From Virgibacillus proomii (GTDB lineage: Bacteria > Bacillota > Bacilli > Bacillales > Amphibacillaceae): a stretch of DNA of 64,000 bases. The stretch is taken from contig NZ_FUFN01000010.1 in NCBI RefSeq assembly GCF_900162615.1, positions 688,149 to 752,148 of the forward strand, in the 5' to 3' direction. Within the stretch, counting starts at the first letter, position 1, and each line of letters opens with the position of its first letter. Position numbers and translations under genes: made by a program. Below are positions 44,577 to 52,736 of this stretch, piece after piece. The notes beneath the pieces were generated by a model. That model saw only the letters and a program-made list of their open reading frames with translations, was not told where the DNA came from and did no database searches.

Positions 44577-45527
44577 ATGCGGCAAGATAAATTCCTTATT
44601 TTATTCATCTTACTACTTATTCTCGTTGGCTGTAGTAATCAGGATGGGGTAACAGCAAAGAATAAAAAAGCGCCAAAGGAAAATGCCTTTTCTATTACTG
44701 ATTTTGCTGATCGAACCATTGATTTCGAAACAACTCCCGAAAAAATTGTAGCACTCAGTCGTGGAGACGTAGATATTATCTATGCATTAGGAAACGAAGT
44801 GGTCGGTCGCCCATCGGGAGAAACGTCTGTCGAAGAAGCAAAAAAAGCTCTTGAAGTTGGTTCTACTCACAGTATGGATGTAGAAAAGATTACCTCGCTC
44901 GAACCTGACGTCGTATTGGGTAATCATCCAATGAATACGAAGGATGTACAGGTAATAGAAAATATGGGAGCAGACATGGTACTAAGTCATGCTAACTCTG
45001 TTAAAGATATTCAAGAGCAAATTGCACTTTTTGGTCAGTTACTCCATAAGGAAAACGAGGCACAGCAACTTATAAATATGATTGATGATAAATTAACAGC
45101 GATACAGCAATCAAAGGTAGAAAAGAAACCAAGAGTACTATTAGTTTATGGTGCACCTGGAACTAATATGGTAGCATTACCAAATTCACTAGGCGGGAAT
45201 ATTTTAGAATTGGCAGGGGGATTAAATATTGCTAGCGATTATCCAAGCTTGGAAATGTATCCACAATATGCCCAATTAAACGCTGAAAGAATTATTAAAG
45301 CCAATCCACAAGTGATTTTAATAATGACTCATGGTGATCCTGAAAAAGTGAAAAATAGTTTAGTTAAAGATATGTCACAAACAGCTGGTTGGCATGAACT
45401 GGAGGCAGTTAAAAATAATCGCGTACTAATTCTACCTTCCGATCTGTTTGGAACAAATCCCGGGACAAAAGTGATCGATGCATTAGATTATCTTCATGAA
45501 TTAATCAAAGACGTGAAGAAGGAATAA
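44577..45527 (+). CDS. Haem/siderophore-binding lipoprotein, second transporter
   Basis: 316 residues with lipobox ILVGC and a TroA/BtuF-type binding fold: FADRTIDFETTPEKIVAL, ITSLEPDVVLGN, PGTNMVALPNSLGGNILELAGG. It resembles the lipoprotein at 40218, so the locus carries two related import systems. AGGAG seven bases before the ATG. First gene of the Fur-controlled rightward operon. Confidence 0.88.
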   Translation: MRQDKFLILFILLLILVGCSNQDGVTAKNKKAPKENAFSITDFADRTIDFETTPEKIVALSRGDVDIIYALGNEVVGRPSGETSVEEAKKALEVGSTHSMDVEKITSLEPDVVLGNHPMNTKDVQVIENMGADMVLSHANSVKDIQEQIALFGQLLHKENEAQQLINMIDDKLTAIQQSKVEKKPRVLLVYGAPGTNMVALPNSLGGNILELAGGLNIASDYPSLEMYPQYAQLNAERIIKANPQVILIMTHGDPEKVKNSLVKDMSQTAGWHELEAVKNNRVLILPSDLFGTNPGTKVIDALDYLHELIKDVKKE

Positions 45528-45530
45528 AGG

Positions 45531-46529
45531 ATGTCAGTAAAAAGAAGAAGTCTACGCAGAAAATATGTATCTATTCTTTCTCCGATACTTTTATTGCTTG
45601 TGATCTTTTATGGTATAACATATGGACCTGTTCCAATCACTTTGTCTGAAACATGGACTGCATTATTTTCAGATGGAAACACATTTCAGAAAAAAATAAT
45701 TGTGGACATACGCTTACCTAGAGTACTGTTAGGGTTGTTAGTAGGTGGATGTTTGGCAGCATCAGGCGCTTTATTACAAGGCGTTATGAAAAATCCGTTA
45801 GCTGATCCTGGAATTATTGGTGTCTCATCAGGAGCTGGACTGGCAGCAATTATTACAATGGTACTTTTACCGGAGTTTGGCTATTTATTACCATTGATGG
45901 CATTTACAGGTGCTTTGTTCACATCACTAGTTATTTATTTACTAGCATGGGATCAAGGAGCATCACCTGTCAAAATTATTTTAGCGGGAGTGGCTATTAA
46001 TGCCTTGTTAGGAGCAATCATGAATGGAATTATGGTTGTTTACAGTGATCGTGTTCAATCTGTATTGCCTTGGCTTTCTGGTGGATTAACAGGGAAGGGA
46101 TGGTATCATTTAGAATTTATGGCACCATATGCCACTATCAGTCTATTAGCCTCATTTTTGGCAATCAGACCTGCTAATCTTTTATTATTGGGTGACTATT
46201 CAGCTAAACTTTTGGGGCAACGTGTGGAGATTCAACGTTTTTCACTCATTTTATTAGCTTCATTATTGGCAGGAGCAGCGGTTAGTGTTGCAGGTTTAGT
46301 TGGTTTTGTTGGGTTAGTAGTCCCACATATTATCCGGTTATTAATTGGCGATGATTACGCTTTTTTACTACCATTTAGTATTGTTTATGGTGGGATTCTT
46401 GTTGTACTTGCTGATACGATTGCAAGATCTTGGTTTGATCCAATTGAATTGCCGGTTGGAATATTACTTGCATGTTTAGGAGCACCATTCTTTTTATTTT
46501 TACTTAAGAAACGGAGAATATTGTCATGA
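45531..46529 (+). CDS. FecCD-family ABC permease, second haem transporter
   Basis: 332 residues, about nine helices. Family motifs VDIRLPRVLLGLLVGGCLAA and GVMKNPLADPGIIGVSSGAG are present. It lies three bases after the lipoprotein gene and overlaps the ATPase gene by four bases. Probable haem import. Confidence 0.92.
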   Translation: MSVKRRSLRRKYVSILSPILLLLVIFYGITYGPVPITLSETWTALFSDGNTFQKKIIVDIRLPRVLLGLLVGGCLAASGALLQGVMKNPLADPGIIGVSSGAGLAAIITMVLLPEFGYLLPLMAFTGALFTSLVIYLLAWDQGASPVKIILAGVAINALLGAIMNGIMVVYSDRVQSVLPWLSGGLTGKGWYHLEFMAPYATISLLASFLAIRPANLLLLGDYSAKLLGQRVEIQRFSLILLASLLAGAAVSVAGLVGFVGLVVPHIIRLLIGDDYAFLLPFSIVYGGILVVLADTIARSWFDPIELPVGILLACLGAPFFLFLLKKRRILS

Positions 46530-47326
46530 ATGCTATCCGTATGAATGAAATTAGATTAAATGTAAGCGACTTTCAATTAGCTAATATTTCTTTATCCATT
46601 CCAAACCAGAAAATCAGTACGATTGTGGGTCCCAATGGGTCCGGTAAGTCAACACTATTAAAAGTTATTAGCAAACTGCTAGTGGCAGACAATGGATCTG
46701 TATATATATACGAAAAAAATAGTCAGTCCTATAAAACTAGAGAATTCGCAAAGAAAATCACCATGCTACCACAAGCCAAAGATCATCTGCCTAATTTAAC
46801 AGTTAAAGAATTAATCTCATTTGGCAGATCTCCATATAAACGTTTTTTTATTAATCGATTATCGAAAGAAGACGAGGAAATCATTTATGAATCAATGAAC
46901 ATAACGAATACAGCCATCTATGAAAATCGTATGTTTTCTAGTTTATCAGGAGGGGAACAACAGAAGGTTCGTATTGCAATGGCTTTAGCACAACAAACAG
47001 ACATTTTATTATTAGATGAGCCGACTACTTATTTAGATATTGCCCATCAATTTGAAGTTATGGAGTTGCTGCAATTTATTAACGAAAGTTATAAGATGAC
47101 AATTATTATGGTTTTACATGATCTGCAACAAGCTGCTATGTATAGTGATTATATGATTGCACTTAAAAACGGGAAGATTGTAGATAAAGGGAAACCAAAA
47201 GAAATGCTAACAGAGGACTTTTTAGCAAATGTTTATGAGATACATGCACGGATTATCTATGAAGATAGTTATCCATTGATAATACCTAAATTAAGGAGGA
47301 AACACCATGTATATCGTTACAAATAG
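46526..47326 (+). CDS. ABC transporter ATP-binding protein, second haem transporter
   Basis: 266 residues. Walker A GPNGSGKST, signature SLSGGEQQKV, Walker B ILLLDEPT and the H-loop VLHDLQQA. FecE/HmuV type. It overlaps the permease before it and the monooxygenase gene after it, so the four genes are translationally linked. Confidence 0.92.
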   Translation: MNAIRMNEIRLNVSDFQLANISLSIPNQKISTIVGPNGSGKSTLLKVISKLLVADNGSVYIYEKNSQSYKTREFAKKITMLPQAKDHLPNLTVKELISFGRSPYKRFFINRLSKEDEEIIYESMNITNTAIYENRMFSSLSGGEQQKVRIAMALAQQTDILLLDEPTTYLDIAHQFEVMELLQFINESYKMTIIMVLHDLQQAAMYSDYMIALKNGKIVDKGKPKEMLTEDFLANVYEIHARIIYEDSYPLIIPKLRRKHHVYRYK

Positions 47327-47627
47327 AACAAAAATAAAAAAAGATAAAGGTTATCAGTTAGTCAATCGTTTTAATAAAGTTGGTAAAATTGAGACAATGG
47401 AAGGTTTTTTAGGTTTGGAAGTATTAGTGACAGATAAGCTAAAGGATTATGATGAAGTGACTATTATGACGCGTTGGGATACAGAGGATTCCTTTAAAAA
47501 ATGGTTAAAAAGTGATGCATTTAGGGAAGCACATACCCATCGTGGTGGGAAACCGGATTATATTATTACCAATGAAATATCTTATTATGATGTAAAGATA
47601 GTTCGTAAGCCGATTGTTCCTGCATAA
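47307..47627 (+). CDS. isdG: IsdG/IsdI-type haem-degrading monooxygenase
   Basis: 106 residues, antibiotic-biosynthesis-monooxygenase fold. The catalytic triad of the family is in place: Asn6 (MYIVTNR), Trp66 (FKKWLKSD) and His76 (REAHTH). It opens the haem ring in the cytoplasm to release iron. AAGGAGG lies inside the end of the ATPase gene, with a 20-base overlap. Last gene of the rightward haem operon. Confidence 0.93.
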   Translation: MYIVTNRTKIKKDKGYQLVNRFNKVGKIETMEGFLGLEVLVTDKLKDYDEVTIMTRWDTEDSFKKWLKSDAFREAHTHRGGKPDYIITNEISYYDVKIVRKPIVPA

Positions 47628-48395
47628 CTAGTTTGCAGTCAAGAGGTGTACTTCAATCATATTAGGATTCATGAAAGGTTTAGATGCACATTGTTGATTA
47701 CCTATATTCACAAGCAACCCCCCGTCTTGTGAATATGGTAAACATATATTTATTGATAGAGATAAATAATTAGTACCCCCTCTCACTCTTTTCTTTAACA
47801 GATAATGGATGTTCTGTATGGTATACACTTTGAAATGTGTATGCCTCTTTCTTTACGCTAGAATCAGGTTATTCCATAGGCAAAGTCATACCCAAAATAA
47901 TAGTAATCGGACTTACTTACTTTTTTTCTAAAGTCACATGACAAAGAAGGTTAATAATAGTGGTACTAACCCAGGAATCAACGAGGGCATTCCAATTACA
48001 CAACTCTATGGATTCTTGAAAAAGAAATCTAAGGTAGATAGGAGTGATAGCGGGGGAAGGGTGATGATCTTAAATGAACCACTTATTTAAAAAAGGAGGT
48101 GGTTCTTTTTTTGAATTATAAAATTGAAAAAATTGTCTGGATAAACGGAGATAATTTTAATCATGAAGTTCAAATCTAAGTAAGAAAACACGAATTAAAT
48201 TAAAGGATGGTTGAACTGAGATTTTGTATTTATTACTGAGGTTACATGATGAATAGAGTATAGAATGGATACGGCAGGTGCATTTCAAAATGATAAAAGA
48301 TACAGGATGGATGTCTTTTGGATCGTATATTATATCGGTTAATGGCGATGGCAAAATTTCTATTTTTAAGCACAGAGAAGCCTCTAAGCTAATTT
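47628..48395. other. Gene-free stretch after the haem operon
   Basis: No gene. A hairpin with arms ATATTCACAAG (47704-47714) and CTTGTGAATAT (47726-47736) lacks a T-tract. An intrinsic terminator is at 48076-48112. The right end has a frame fragment resembling that at 29618-29740. Confidence 0.5.
48076..48112 (+). terminator. Rho-independent terminator
   Basis: Arms GAACCAC and GTGGTTC followed by TTTTTTTG. It is 450 bases past the monooxygenase gene, so it may end a decayed transcript rather than the haem operon itself. Confidence 0.6.
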
Positions 48396-48779
48396 TTACT
48401 TTTGTGTTTCCTTATTCATAAACTGCCAAAACCTTACTAACTTATCCACGTTTTCAATTGGATTCTTGCTTAATTCACTTAAAAGTTGTTTTTCTTTCAT
48501 TTGCTTTACAGTGAATAATTCGGCATCGGTTAGAATAAAGCCGTCTGTGATTTCATACTTAACAGGATGTTTTGGCTCATCAATAATACCTAATAAATAA
48601 TCTGTTGAAACATCTAGTTTCTTAGCTAGTAATCTAACTGTTTCCAGGGATGGCTCATTTCTTCCTTGTTCATAGTAACCATACGCACTAGTAGTAATAT
48701 TTAGCTCCTTAGCAAGATCCTTTTGACTATATCCAGCTTCAACTCGTACATCAGTTAATCGCTCACTAAATCTGTACAT
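48396..48779 (-). CDS. XRE-family repressor, paralogue 2
   Basis: 127 residues. The same XRE helix-turn-helix as the protein at 29741-30130 (identical over YSQKDLAKELNITTSAYGYY and EQGRNEP), with scattered differences in the C-terminal part. ATG 48779 follows GAAAGGAGG. Operators A and B upstream keep the exact 58-base spacing seen at paralogue 1. It is a product of duplication and probably binds the same sites. Confidence 0.92.
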   Translation of the reverse strand: MYRFSERLTDVRVEAGYSQKDLAKELNITTSAYGYYEQGRNEPSLETVRLLAKKLDVSTDYLLGIIDEPKHPVKYEITDGFILTDAELFTVKQMKEKQLLSELSKNPIENVDKLVRFWQFMNKETQK

Positions 48780-48818
48780 GTAATTTTTCCTCCTTTCTAT
48801 TATTCTTAGCAAAATTAT

Positions 48819-48833
48819 ACAATTAGAAATTGT
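48819..48833. promoter_or_regulatory. XRE operator A at paralogue 2
   Basis: ACAATTAGAAATTGT, palindrome ACAAT-N5-ATTGT, overlapping the minus-strand TATAAT of the XRE gene as at 30170. Confidence 0.65.
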
Positions 48834-48876
48834 AAAAGAGAGATAATACAACGAAAATTTTATTTTTTAGTTATAA

Positions 48877-48891
48877 ACAACAAAAAGTTGT
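48877..48891. promoter_or_regulatory. XRE operator B at paralogue 2
   Basis: ACAACAAAAAGTTGT, palindrome ACAAC-N5-GTTGT, 58 bases from operator A. No clear rightward -10 box follows, unlike at 30244 and 50466. Confidence 0.6.
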
Positions 48892-49847
48892 TCGTTTTAA
48901 AGAATGGTAATAGACAAACTGTGTTTAAAAAGGTGCCTGGTAGCTAGCACTGTTTCCTAGGAAAATAGAATAATTGAACGATAATGATACATAAAATGGT
49001 AGGGTTTTAGATCAGAAAATTCAAAAATATAAGTAGAAAGAAATTTTGAAGGCTTCAGTAAAGAGAGGTAGAGGATTCAATAACATAGGTCTGGAAGATA
49101 TTGAATTACCTAAAAGGCAATGAGTTGAAAATAAAAGCCTATTTATTTGTGGAACTGATATTCTTGTTTAATAGATAAGTAGCGTGGTGGTTATTCTGAT
49201 ATTTTAGACATAAATATTCTGATAATCGAAGAGACTGGAAAACATGTAAAGGGATTGAAAAGGGTGACAAAGAAGTTTCACATAAGGCAGTAATTACTTT
49301 AGTTCGTGTCATTATTGTAAGCAAAGATTGATAGTGCAGTGTATTGAATGGAAGTCATCTGGTTCAGGTAAAAAGGAAGTATTTACAGAATATGTTTTTT
49401 AAGTCCAAGTTACCTCGGCTATATAATTCCACAAACAATTCGTTTAGATGAAGGTACATTAATAGAGCCTTTCCCTTGTATTGTAAGAAGCGTAATTGAA
49501 AGAGGTTGGGTAAAAGCAGGTGATGACGTCTTGGATGCAGAACCAGGAATAATCGGACTAGCACTTTAAGTTATTCGGGCAAGTGGTGATAACTTGAAGT
49601 AATAGGGGAGAGGCTAATGACATTGCTAGATTAAAACTTGCTAACGAACTAGGTGCAACAGAAATTTTAGTAATAGACCAACAAGCTACAGAAAACATAA
49701 ATTCTTTTAAAGACTGTTACAGTGCAGCATTTGAATGTACCGAATCAGAGGCAGATAATTGTTTACATTTCTAAAGAAAACAGCACTTTTTGTTCAAGTA
49801 GGATGGTATGGAGGGAAGATTCACTTTGATCATGATGTGATTTTACA
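48892..49847. other. Region with decayed dehydrogenase gene
   Basis: Apart from the dehydrogenase pseudogene at about 49230-49848 no gene is supported. The left 300 bases have no recognised content. Confidence 0.5.
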
Positions 49848-49848
49848 A
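49230..49848 (+). pseudogene. Decayed zinc-dependent medium-chain dehydrogenase
   Basis: Broken frames read GIEKGDKEV, then IRLDEGTLIEPFPCIVRSV and KAGDDVLDAEPGIIGLAL, then LKLANELGATEILVID and, after a frameshift, KKTALFVQVGWYGGKIHFDH. These are consecutive blocks of a polyol dehydrogenase like those at 33615 and 35879. Stops and frameshifts make it inactive. The homology stops exactly where the third CRISPR array begins. Confidence 0.75.
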
Positions 49849-49948
49849 TTTCAATCCACGCACCCTATGTAGGATGCGACTGACATAATCGCAGGTCTAC
49901 GCGATGGTATGGACAATTTCAATCCACGCACCCTATATAGGATGCGAC
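49848..49948 (-). CRISPR. Mini CRISPR array 3 (2 repeats, 1 spacer), variant repeat
   Basis: Two 33-base repeats (49848-49880, 49916-49948) flank a 35-base spacer. They share ATTTCAATCCACGCACC and the GCGAC end with arrays 1 and 2 but carry CCTATATAGGAT in the stem and are one base longer. The first repeat has one change (ATGT). The leader side is on the right. Confidence 0.85.
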
Positions 49949-50118
49949 AGCGAATATCGCCTAAATGTTTACAAAAAATTAGCGATTTTTCTTTTTTGAT
50001 ACCAAAAAATTAACATTTAAGCTATTATCTATCTATTTTATTCTATTTTCAGGTGTAATACAAACAAATTTTTGGTGCGAATCCCCCGGGTTTTCATGTG
50101 CACTTAGGGTTCGCACTA
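49949..50118 (-). promoter_or_regulatory. CRISPR array 3 leader
   Basis: AT-rich sequence ending in the same hairpin as the other leaders: TGGTGCGAA (50073-50081), the loop TTTTCATGTGCACTTAGGG, and TTCGCACT (50110-50117). The part nearest the repeat differs from leaders 1 and 2. Confidence 0.65.
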
Positions 50119-50422
50119 AATAGGAGTATATCATTATTTGTTCTTACCAGACTGTAAATGGAAAAATTAAAGATGTTTGATAATTACAGATAGCTATTAA
50201 ATGATGGATTTTGTTTTGGCGCAAAAGATAGTTTTATTTTGACCATGAACTATTGTACAAGTATCTTGTTAGGGAACAAGTTTTCTAAGCTTATAAAATA
50301 TATATCCTTAGTTGAATTTATTTAAGGATAGTAAGGGCTTTAAGGTAAAACATTTTTTATAACAAGATAATTTGTATAGAAACAAAAAACCATATATGTA
50401 AAAAATTTTATATTCAATTTAC

Positions 50423-50437
50423 ACAATTTAAAATTGT
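50423..50437. promoter_or_regulatory. XRE-type operator A upstream of tct operon
   Basis: ACAATTTAAAATTGT, palindrome ACAAT-N5-ATTGT as at the two XRE genes. It is 29 bases from operator B, half the 58-base spacing found there. Confidence 0.6.
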
Positions 50438-50442
50438 TTATA

Positions 50443-50471
50443 TTGATTAAAACAACTAAATGTTGTATAAT
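50443..50471 (+). promoter_or_regulatory. Sigma-A promoter with operator B, tct operon
   Basis: TTGATT (50443-50448), 17 bases, TATAAT (50466-50471). Operator B ACAACTAAATGTTGT (50452-50466) fills the spacer, exactly as in the promoter at 30221-30249. Repression by the XRE paralogues is inferred. Confidence 0.65.
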
Positions 50472-50754
50472 CTATTCAAATTAATAAATGACTAGATTCA
50501 TAAAGTGTAAGGGGGGAATTCAATTTGTATGTTCGGATAATTCCTAATAATTTTAAATATAGAACAAATAATAACTAAATTCGCATAGTATTAGCCATAT
50601 TTCCCATACTATCCGCACTGAATTAAGAACAAGTGGGTAAAGTTTTATATCAATATTAAGCAAGTATGGTGGAGAAAAATTATATAAAACCAAGTCTATT
50701 ATACAAACTATGAAATCGTTAACATTAATTGTTAAATGAAAGGATAGATAATAA

Positions 50755-51750
50755 ATGAAAAAAATATTATTTCTGTTCAGTTTCTCCATTGTCTCCATAT
50801 TGGCAGCATGTTCAACTAGCAAATCAGATTCTGATGAAAACTGGACACCGGAAAAGCCGATTGAATTTGTTGCACCCGGCGGGGCAGGTGGCGGATGGGA
50901 TACAACAGCCAGGATGTCAGCAAAAGTTTTTAAAGAAGAAGGCATAATAAAAAAAGATATTGGCGTTATTAACAAAACCGGTGGCGGAGGAGCTGTAGGT
51001 TGGGCATATATTGCGGAAAAAGCTGGAAATCCGCACCACTTATTTATAGCTTCTCCTCCGTTAATTGACGTGCCATTAAATGGGCAATCTCAATATGATC
51101 ATACTGATTTCACACCGATAGCAAATGTAATTGCTGATTATGGAGCATTTGTTGTTAGGTCAGATGCAAAATGGAAAAATTTAAATGATCTATTTACAGA
51201 TATGAAAAAGGACCCTGCAAAGATTACGGTTATTGGATCATCTTCACCAGGAAGCATGGATCATATTCAGTTTGTAAAAATTGCAAAAGAGGCCGGTGTC
51301 GATATTACGAAGATTAAATATATTTCTGAACAGGATGGTGGAGAACTTACAGCTTTATTAAATGGTAGCGCCGATGTCTTTTCTACAGGGGTTGCAGAAA
51401 CGATCGAACAGGTCAAAGCAGGAAAAATTAAAGTTCTGGCAGTAACGTCTGAAGAAAGACTTAAAGGAGATGTTATTTCTGAATATCCTACGGTAAAGGA
51501 ACAGGGGATTGATTCCAGTTTTGTCAATTGGAGAGGTTTCTTTGGCCCGTCTAACTTGGATGAACGTGCTGTTGAATATTATGTCTCCAAGTTTAAAGAA
51601 TTAAATCAATCTGAGGCATGGAAAGAAATACGTAATAAATATGGCTGGGATGAATTATTTATGTCCGGAGAGGAATACAAAGCATTTTTAGATGAACAAA
51701 GAGAAGAAGCTAAAGATTTATTGGACGAACTAGGGTTAGCGAAAAAATAA
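50755..51750 (+). CDS. tctC: TctC-type substrate-binding lipoprotein
   Basis: 331 residues. Signal peptide with lipobox ILAAC (Cys19). The Bug/TctC fold follows: PIEFVAPGGAGGGWDTTARM, INKTGGGGAVGWAY and VIGSSSPGSMDH. It captures a carboxylate outside the cell for the TctAB permease. TctB and TctA genes follow after two P repeats. The asparaginase gene at the end of the operon hints at an Asn- or Asp-related ligand. Confidence 0.93.
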   Translation: MKKILFLFSFSIVSILAACSTSKSDSDENWTPEKPIEFVAPGGAGGGWDTTARMSAKVFKEEGIIKKDIGVINKTGGGGAVGWAYIAEKAGNPHHLFIASPPLIDVPLNGQSQYDHTDFTPIANVIADYGAFVVRSDAKWKNLNDLFTDMKKDPAKITVIGSSSPGSMDHIQFVKIAKEAGVDITKIKYISEQDGGELTALLNGSADVFSTGVAETIEQVKAGKIKVLAVTSEERLKGDVISEYPTVKEQGIDSSFVNWRGFFGPSNLDERAVEYYVSKFKELNQSEAWKEIRNKYGWDELFMSGEEYKAFLDEQREEAKDLLDELGLAKK

Positions 51751-52268
51751 AAATTGTGCATTCTTTTTTTGCGTATAATAAGTTTTGAAGATTTTCATGG
51801 CTTTAGTTTAGCTAATAGAAGGAGCGTTTATCCCGCATGTAAGGTGCTGTAAGACTCCCACTTCAAAATCTTGAGTTGATACAAAAGGTCTAAGTGGGAG
51901 AAGACGGCACCTAAATGCCCGATTCGTTCAACTAACATTCCATGTAAAAAGCATTCACGGAATGAAGTTTCACTTTATCCCGCATGTAAGTTGCCGTAAG
52001 ACTCCCACTTCAAAATCTTGAGTTGATACAAAAGGTCTAAGTGGGAGAAAACGGCACCTAAATGCCCGATTCGTTTAAGGGCCTTTAGGTCATACCCCCT
52101 GAGGTACTAACATTCAGTAGGAGATGGAAGAAAACTTCTACTGAATGAAGTTTCACTTTATTAAAGCTACGAGAAGTGCTCAACACAAACAATTAGAAAG
52201 ATATTTTAATCAGTCTATTTTAATATGAAATGGATTTTCCTATTTACAAGTAAAAGGTGGTTCGATCT
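51751..52268. other. Gap between tctC and tctB filled by P repeats
   Basis: Two tandem P copies occupy 51827-52160 inside the operon. No gene is present. The ribosome site AAGGTGG of tctB is at the right end. Confidence 0.7.
51827..52160 (+). repeat. Structured repeat P, copies 5a and 5b (tandem)
   Basis: 5a (51827-51979) and 5b (51976-52160) share TTTATCCCG at the junction. Stem 2 is ACTCCCACTT with AAGTGGGAGA in both. Stem 4 is ATTCCATG/CACGGAAT (one mismatch) in 5a and ATTCAGTAG/CTACTGAAT in 5b. Same orientation as all other copies. Confidence 0.85.
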
Positions 52269-52724
52269 ATGTTAAAGTCATTAAATAGAAAAATAGCCAT
52301 ATTATTGTGGATTATCGCTTTCGTTTATCTTATCTTCTCTTTCAACTTACCTGCTTATCCTTATGTACCAGTAGATTCGGATGTTTTACCAATTATTTTA
52401 GGAATACTACTTTTTTTACTAGCTGCAATTCTTTTCTTTATGAAGGATGAAGTCGTGGATAAGAAAAAAGTCAACATTACTCAAAGTGATCTATTTAGAC
52501 TATTGAGTGTCCTTTTGTTAATTGTTATCTACGTAATCCTTTTAGAAATAGTAGGTTTTCTTATTATTACTATTTTGTTTATCTTTTTTTGCTCGTATCT
52601 ATTAGGTTATCAAAAACATATTATTAATTTATTAACCTCTGTTTTAGTGCCATTAACATTTTATCTATTGTTTACAAAATTATTACAAATAAAATTACCG
52701 CAGGGAATCTTGTCTTTTTTCTAG
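52269..52724 (+). CDS. tctB: TctB-type small permease subunit
   Basis: 151 residues with four membrane helices, including VLPIILGILLFLLAAILFFM and a long central hydrophobic hairpin, the TctB pattern. ATG 52269 follows AAGGTGG; an upstream GTG (52257) overlaps that site. tctA follows after 12 bases. Confidence 0.88.
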   Translation: MLKSLNRKIAILLWIIAFVYLIFSFNLPAYPYVPVDSDVLPIILGILLFLLAAILFFMKDEVVDKKKVNITQSDLFRLLSVLLLIVIYVILLEIVGFLIITILFIFFCSYLLGYQKHIINLLTSVLVPLTFYLLFTKLLQIKLPQGILSFF

Positions 52725-52736
52725 GAGGGGTTTTAG

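Larger units (their letters stand above)
50119..50754. other. Upstream region of the tct-asparaginase operon
   Basis: Holds operators A and B, a sigma-A promoter (50443-50471) and a leader of about 280 bases before tctC. A 17-codon frame after AAGGGGGG (50525-50578) may be a leader peptide but is not supported further. Confidence 0.5.

Noticed and set aside
47704..47736. Perfect 11-base hairpin after isdG
   Set aside because: No T-tract on either side in the needed direction; kept only as a note, not as a terminator.
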